A stretch of 64,000 nt of DNA from contig CM057167.1 of the NCBI GenBank assembly GCA_029962745.1, positions 21,316,679 through 21,380,678 on the forward strand, read 5' to 3'. The notes beneath the pieces were generated by a model. That model was not told the origin of the DNA. It saw only the letters and a list, made by a program, of their open reading frames with translations, and ran no database searches. The stretch is from Echinometra lucunter (Eukaryota; Echinodermata; Echinoidea; Camarodonta; Echinometridae). Within the stretch, counting starts at the first letter, position 1; every line of letters starts with the position of its first letter. Shown in pieces: positions 57,921 to 64,000 of this stretch. A program made the position numbers and the translations under genes.

Positions 57921-58491
57921 CAGCATATCACTGTGTGAAATAGCACGACAACTGCCAGTAATGTAAAAATTCATAACTGTGACAAATTTGTGGCATGTTA
58001 GGGGAAATGAGAGAGGGATGGTTGATTATTTTACCATTTGCACTAGTAGTGCAGGGCAAACCATTTATTTAGAATACAAGTGTGTAGCATCTCACTTCTT
58101 GGCACTATGACTAAACAATAGTAAGATTCATTGAAAGGTTGGACTATACAAGTATAGTTTTAAGAAAAAAATAACTGGTAACCATGTCATAGTGTAATTA
58201 CTGAAACATATTTTGTTCAAATATCCAGAATGTATTAGATTTTTTGGTTTTATCCTGAGTGCTTATTATTATGAAAGCCCTTAGGCTGAATTACATTTTA
58301 CAATAAAAAGTTGAAAATGGAACATAGTCTAAAACGAAATCTGATATATAGGTTATTTTGATAACTGTGAGCTGGTAAAACATACCATAAAGTAACTGTT
58401 GATTAAGACGAATTGTTTAGTAACATTGGGACATGTTACTCATATAAGTTATCCTACTCTTTTCTCATATTTTTTTTTTTCGTTTATGCAG

Positions 58492-58717
58492 GAAGCTTTC
58501 AAATAATGCACAGGGTGAGGCTAACCTTTCCCAGTCAACCCTATCCAGAATGGTATCCCACTGCCTCGCTGCAAGAAGGAACCAATACATCAATTCCCTA
58601 CTAGAAAGGAAGTTGATTGGGGAATCTGGCACCAGTTTTCAAATATGGCAAGTCCCATGTGCAGCCCAAGAGGACCCAGTGCTCTATAGAGAAAATAGAT
58701 ACCTGCCTGATATTCAG
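58492..58717 (+). pseudogene. Harbinger-like transposase exon (HTH region)
   Basis: Open for 75 codons between a good acceptor (TTTATGCAG) and a donor (ATTCAG|GTATAT). It begins KLSNNAQGEANLSQSTLSRM and continues VSHCLAARRNQYINSLLE. The GxxxxxSQSTxSRxV pattern is the helix-turn-helix-like segment before the DDE region of HARBI1/Harbinger proteins (family knowledge). The rest of the exon (IGESGTSFQIWQVPCAAQED) does not resemble the usual FPGVxGxIDGTHI continuation, and no complete transposase could be assembled, so I regard the gene as decayed or rearranged. Confidence 0.5.
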
Positions 58718-61030
58718 GTATATTTTATTCAATCTTACAACTACATGAAGGTGGAAAACAACAGAGTTTTTGACTAATGAAACCATCCAGATAATCCAAG
58801 TTGAAACAGATTGTGTACAAAACTGGTTACTTATGAGAAGATCAGGATTTAGAAAATGGTTAAAATCTTCTGCCAATTTGGGCCGCAATAATACATACTG
58901 TTTAAGCGTATTGATTTTGCTATTTCAATAGCACATGTATTACCTTGAATATGGAGCTTCTTTCTTGAATAATATGACACGGTTGTTTCTTTGATTAAAG
59001 TGAAATAACATGTGAGTACAAGAGTAAATGAAAACTGCATGTAAGGCAATTAGGTGGCCTTAAATATTTTTTTCAAAAGTAACAAACTTAGACTCCACTT
59101 AACTAATTTCTAAATTGCTTCTTCTTTTTCAGTTCATCTCATTGAATACCTGATGATTTCTCCCAAGTTTTCCGGATTTGCCATGTTTCCCTGGGTTCAG
59201 GAGGCTGCAGGTGGTATATATCTAGCTGGGAGTGGAGTCAATGAACTGGCTCTTCTTGTTCCTTCTTGGAGCAATCCGAGGTCTCTCACTGACATTTTTT
59301 ATTATTGGAGAAGAAATTGTCAAGATCACCTCAGTTTTGAACCATGACCCGATCTGTATCCTAAGCCATTCTTTCCCGAAAATTTAGTAAGTTGTTGAAC
59401 TAGGCCTTTTAATGCAGTATTTCATTTTATTAGTTTATCCTCTACTCGTGTATTTTATGTCTGAAATATTCTTTGGAATATAATTGGCCTGTATGCCATT
59501 AAATTGATAAGAAGGATAACTTGTATATACCTCAAAGGGTATTTATATGATTCATGTCATTATCTAAATTAAATACCATCCATAATTGTAGTGTGGCATT
59601 GATTGATTGATCTAATCTATTGGAAGATCTTGTTGCTGTGATGTAATTATTGGAAGAAATCATTCATATGGACCATTAAGTCACTAGGATGTTGGAAGGG
59701 CATTGTAGCATTGCTATCTTAACCCCAAACAAACTTACAGTGTAGGTTTTTTATTTGATTGCAAATGATTGAATAACAAGCAATAACAAATGATGCTTCA
59801 TGTAAGGGGTTAGGTTACCAGTTATGCTCTTAAGTAATTGATGATACTTAGTTGAATTATTTTTTATTCAAATCATCTCTTTCATTATTGCTTGAACCAT
59901 TTCACAAGGCAGACGTGAGAATGAATAATATGTCAAATTTGTATTAGAAAATACAGATATCTCGCCATGACTTCTATACACACCTGGCCTGAGGGTAGTT
60001 GAGACTTCCCCATCAGTGTTGCACTACAGTGTTGTAAGATGTCTGCATGATTTTTCATGGAATATTAGAGTTCAAAGAAGAAATGCATGCACTCTTCGTA
60101 TATTTAATGCCCCCTTACAGAGGGCAATTCCATAATGATGTCTGGTACCCTATATGTACAACTTTGCTGAAATGATTCGTATCAGCTTTGTACTTCATAA
60201 TGTGAAAAAAATGTAACATTCTCAAATTATCATGGCTTGAGTAGTTCACAAAGTTAAATGAAAATGGGGAATAGTAGGGGTGGGATGTACAGAAAGATCA
60301 TTTTGTGGCACTGCCCCAGATTGATAATGACATTTTGAAACATTTTTTATTTTTCTCCAGGGGGGGGGGGGGGATAAGGGGAGGTTTATTAATACAGATT
60401 AATAAAATCATCTGAAACGAAAGGTACCCTGCTGCATATAATATTATGTCTGTGCTGATGGAATTCTTTATTTTGTATTACTGCATATTATACATATATT
60501 TGTTATTATACATGCAGTATAATGATTCTTATTTCCTTTAATTGTTAAAGATTTTTGTTAAATGTCTCACAGAAAATTTATGCTGGTGCTCATTGAATTG
60601 CTTAGTTTTGTATTACTTGAATATTTAGGATGATACAATCATGATTGGCTTTATTTTTGATCGTCATTCATCATCACACAGTTTAACACTCTTCCCGACT
60701 CTTTCTCCAATTTAAATGTTTTCATATTTCTTGGTAGGTTTCTGAGTTTTATAGAGCTTGTTGATGGGAAGTGAAACAGAGTACACAACAATATTGTCAT
60801 GATTTCTTTTTATGGATTTTATACCCAGAGATGTGGTATTTTGCTTATTAGTAAGTGCAGCCTTTTCTCTCCCTGGTGTTCATTTATTGCATTTTGTATA
60901 ATGCTGTAGTCCTTTTTACAAGCCTAAAAATTGTGAGTTTTTCCAAAAATAAAGGAAGAAAATTACATTGCTATATTGTATAAAAGTGGATCTAAGAATG
61001 TATTTTTTTCCCGTTGTTAGCAGAGCATCA
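58718..61030. other. interior of the large element, no gene recognised
   Basis: An acceptor-like TTCTTTTTCAG at about 59122-59132 precedes an open frame to 59347 (SPKFSGFAMFPWVQEAAGGI in one frame) that could be a worn transposase exon, but the match is too weak to call. From 59350 on the sequence is AT-rich without features, apart from a poly-G tract at 60361-60373. Confidence 0.35.
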
Positions 61031-61961
61031 GTGTCATAGCTAGGATTTTATGGGGGGGGGGGGGGGAATGGGGGACAGTAGTGACCACTCGAACATATGA
61101 ATCACATGAGCTAACCTAGGCGAAGCTTGAAAGCTGTGACGTTTCTTCCTTGTCTATTTCCGCTCCTCATACGTTCTCTTACATTTTTTCCCCTCTTTTC
61201 TCACTTTTTTTCTAAATTTCTTTTTTCCCCTCTTTTAGCCTTTCTCTTTTTTTCGGAGGGGGGGGGGCAAACACCCCACTGACCTCTGGCTAATCATGTG
61301 ATATTTATTTGAATTTATACATGACTTTAAAAGGAATCAGGGATCTAATTCACCAAAATCTCAAATAAGAACAAATTCTTCAAGCATATTAGAGTTAGGT
61401 AAGCAATTGACCCCCCCCCCAAAAAAAAAAAAATAAAATAAAATAAAATAAAATAAGAATGATATGATCAGTGACTCTCCCCTTCCCCTCCCCTATGATG
61501 GCAGATATATGGGGTAAAAAAAACAGGACCAAAAAGCAATTTGGGGGTAAAAAAATAGAGCGGGGGGAGGGGGGGGGGAACTGTCAATTCACAAAATGTG
61601 ATGGTCCGACTACCTACTGGTGTTGGGCCTACCCATTCATATAAAATATAAATAAAAAAATCACAAACTCTCATACGTTCCCTCACATGGTGGGAGGGAG
61701 GGGGGATACTCCAGTTATGGAATTTACAAAGGGGCACCCCCTCCCATCGCCCCGCCTCATCTGAGGCTGCGGACAACATTTTTTGTTAGCCTTACATCCC
61801 ATCCACCCCATCCAGCCCCCTTAAAATGAATATTTTGTCGATTTCTCATACAAAAAGTGTACAGAAAGGGTCTGCCTACGAGGCTTGCAAACAAGGACTT
61901 GTATGGTGGTACGGGGATGTGCAGCTGCTCTAATGGGTCGCCGATTCCGAGCACCCCTCCC

Positions 61962-61993
<32 letters not shown>

Positions 61994-62290
61994 GGAAGAG
62001 GGAATCCAAACTTTGATTGATTGTGGAGGTCCCATGAATGAACGGTCAGACAGGGTGTAGAATGAGGGAATTATTTCGTCAAATTAGTCATTAACAGAAC
62101 ACACACTTTGAATTATTCCTTAGCCATTAATGCTTATGAATTCTTTTTTTAAAAAAAAGGGGGGGGGGCGTAGATAAGAATGTCCCTTCTTTAAATAGTC
62201 TAGACAAATCCCCTATCAATTCGCGCAAAGATTCACAATCCGCCCTCATTTTGATTCAATTGTGACGTCACTGGCCTCCAGCTGGGTGCT
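61031..62290. repeat. homopolymer and microsatellite rich stretch near the right end of the element
   Basis: Poly-G at 61052-61066, 61257-61267, 61561-61579 and 61984-61996; poly-C/poly-A at 61411-61432 followed by (AAAAT)n; (GA)n at 61964-61983. CATAGCTAGGATTTTATGGG before the first tract is the same repeat end seen at several other poly-G tracts. No gene seen. Confidence 0.55.
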
Positions 62291-62643
62291 AGCAAGCGCA
62301 CGCTGACAGTGATGCGTAATATGAACTGAGCATGCTCAGTGCGCGCTCCTAATCCCAGGATAAACTTAGTGAGCTCACTAACTTTAGTGAGGGGTCACTA
62401 ACTAGTATGCTTTCGTGAATAGCTCACTAACTTAGTGAGCTCACTAAGTTAGTGAGCTCACTAATTAGTGAGGGTACTAAGTTAGTGAGGGTACTAAGTT
62501 AGTGACCTTTCGAGAATACCGGCCATTAGCTATAAATAGAACTAATGTTCTACAAAATATTTACATTCAAGTTTGGGACTTATTTGCATGACATAGCAAG
62601 AATGTTTGGAATGTACATGTATTCTCTTGAAAGTTGATATTCA

Positions 62644-63035
62644 CTATGTAGGGGAAGCTTGACTCGGCTCGGGGGTTCGATACGCGACCCGTGCTCAACA
62701 CGGTAATTTTATGTCATGTAAACGGGATCCGTGTGACCCACGAGCCGTGTTGAACACCGCTTTTTAGATCCGCTGGAATCGCAGGTTTCAATCCGCGAGC
62801 CGAGTCAGACTCGTCTATTTTTTCATGTGTAAACAAAAAGCTGTGTTGAACCCACTGACCTAGGTCACTGGCGAACTCGGCAAGTCATCACAATTCTACT
62901 TCCGTTCGTGATCCTTGGACCGTGTTGAATTCGCCTTTTATGTTTCCGTATAAACATGATCACAGTTGCCCTCTTTGCAGCGTTCAACCCTGGTTAAGGA
63001 TTCAACACTCGAGCCAAGTCACTGTGTAAACATGG
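62644..63035. mobile_element. GC-rich fold-back element with GTGTTGAAC and GTAAACA words
   Basis: The left GACTCGGCTCGGGGGTTCGAT is inverted at the right as ATTCAACACTCGAGCCAAGTC. The interior alternates (C)CGTGTTGAA(C/T) words (six or so, both orientations) with GTAAACA/TATAAACATG words (about five). CCGCGAGCCGAGTCAGACTC in the middle repeats the terminal word. No open frame. Borders are approximate. Confidence 0.6.
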
Positions 63036-64000
63036 TATTTCTGTCTTGGACTGAGAGGCTTAAAATGTGAAATATATATCCCAGTGATATTTCAGACTTT
63101 ATACGTGTGTGTTGATGGGTTAGTTTTTTAGAGCAGACTCTAATTTCCAGAGAAGAAGAGAGATTTTGAATATGATATGGGAGGGGAGGAAGATATATTT
63201 GGTGCACTTGGAAACAGCAGTATTAAAGTGATTACACAATGGTTCAAAATTTTTGATATATGATCGAGAATAGAATTCTAAGAACAATAACATTGAAAAT
63301 TTGATGATTTTCAATCAAAATCAATGCATTTTGGCAAATTATTTGTGATTAGTCAAGGGTTGACCTAAAAATTTGAGTATGAGGTATGACGTAGATGTGG
63401 TTACCCAGCTTCGCGCATTGCAGTTGTGGCGCGCATTTTGCTAGAATTGCGCGGCAAGGTAACCACAATGACCTCATTGTTGGTACCCAGTTGAAATTGG
63501 GACGCAGATGAGGGGCCAAAAATAGGCTGGAGTCTTGCCATATTTTGGGTTTTTTCTTGGCAACTGACTTTTTTTTAAAAAGGCAGATGATTTTCTGCTA
63601 ATAAAATCATGCTCTTTTAAATGAAGGGACAGTGTTTCAGCATTGGGTACCCCCTTTAAGCACCTAATAAATGTTATGTTTTACATGTATTATTATTGTT
63701 ATTATTTACATGTGTAGTCCAAAGTATATGTGTCCCAAAATGTTTACGCATGGCAGTACAGAGTTTTCTCAAGTGCTAATCAGTTTTTCCTTCTCAAATT
63801 GGCGATAAATTTCTTCTCCATCCTACACAGTTTGAACAAAAAGGAATGAGTTAGTAAAATGAACAAGTGTGAGTGAAAATTATTGTACAGTTTCATAGAG
63901 GAAAATGCCAGCTTGCACAAGAAAATAGTAATTACATATTTTGCCTGCATTGTCAATGTGGGAAATGAGAAGTGGCTCTTTTACAGGTCCATAGTTCAAA
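63036..64000. other. spacer, no gene seen
   Basis: A local palindromic core, GTGGTTACC to GGTAACCAC with CGCGCATT and AATTGCGCGG inside, lies at 63399-63469. ATTATTATTGTTATTATTTA occurs near 63690. No exon of the PTPN3/4-like gene is recognised up to the window edge. Confidence 0.4.

Larger units (their letters stand above)
54679..62524. mobile_element. 7.8-kb Harbinger-like DNA transposon
   Basis: The left end GGCCGGTATTCTCGAAAGCT is inverted at the right end as CTTTCGAGAATACCGGCC. ATT flanks both ends (54676-54678 and 62525-62527), a 3-bp duplication as made by PIF/Harbinger elements. The terminal 250 bp on each side is packed with TCACTAACTTTAGT / ACTAAAGTTAGTGA words, likely subterminal transposase-binding sites. 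A CAGCTCACT..GTGACGTCA region precedes the inner border on both sides. Inside, short exon-like segments resemble a Harbinger transposase (see 58492-58717), but no intact gene is present, and other repeats have accumulated. Superfamily assignment is inferred from the duplication length and these fragments. Confidence 0.78.

Noticed and set aside
57241..58717. Joining the two transposase-like exons into one gene
   Set aside because: The phases at 57289 and 58492 do not match and the expected catalytic core does not follow.
37703..64000. Downstream exons of the PTPN3/4-like gene
   Set aside because: I looked for a segment resembling the next FERM strand and a DYFGL-type motif and found none I could support; a translated search would settle this.

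Overview
The window is eukaryotic, AT-rich, intron- and repeat-dominated genomic DNA with very low coding density. Single-exon rhodopsin-class receptors in tandem, tRNA-derived SINEs, many fold-back MITEs, dozens of long poly-G/poly-C tracts and a heavy load of ACATGTA-type palindromes all suggest a marine invertebrate deuterostome, most likely an echinoderm such as a sea urchin. That assignment rests on recalled genome style, not on a search.

Only three stretches of probable host coding sequence can be supported, all on the + strand. Two are paralogous class A GPCR genes in tandem: GPCR-A (10032-11330) and GPCR-B (16893-18431), each with its main coding region in one exon. From the chosen ATGs they align without gaps through TM3, with key positions at residues 53, 81, 108 and 133. 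Both deviate from the canonical DRY and CWxP motifs, and GPCR-B also has Asn instead of Asp at position 2.50. Both are followed by degenerate tandem copies of their own 3' ends. The third is an exon at 37461-37702 whose translation matches the N-terminus and start of the FERM domain of a PTPN3/PTPN4-type tyrosine phosphatase. A promoter-like island at about 23.7-24.2 kb (E-box, YY1-like and ETS-like sites, then a splice donor) is a candidate non-coding first exon for that gene, with an intron of roughly 13 kb.

Layout: 0-9 kb is repeat-rich spacer with MITEs, a SINE, fold-back elements and one nested insertion. 9.8-18.9 kb is the GPCR pair. 19.5-23 kb holds large fold-back elements. 23.7-54.5 kb is the putative PTPN3/4-like gene region, mostly intron, with TTAA-flanked elements, a 660-bp CTN triplet array, small hairpin families, segmental repeats and a 51-bp minisatellite. 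54.68-62.52 kb is bounded by long inverted repeats with matching terminal sequence and a 3-bp duplication (ATT), which looks like a 7.8-kb Harbinger-like DNA transposon carrying degraded transposase-like exons. 62.5-64 kb is spacer with another GC-rich fold-back element.

The most striking signals are the serial duplication of the TM7-encoding ends of the receptors, two TTAA elements that abut through a single shared TTAA, a CAAATTGGCAAC-like word shared by several different fold-back elements, the 7.8-kb Harbinger-like unit with a second repeat-built fold-back inside it, and a family of 80-90 bp hairpins with a conserved core. I see no CRISPR array, operon, rRNA gene or intact tRNA gene.
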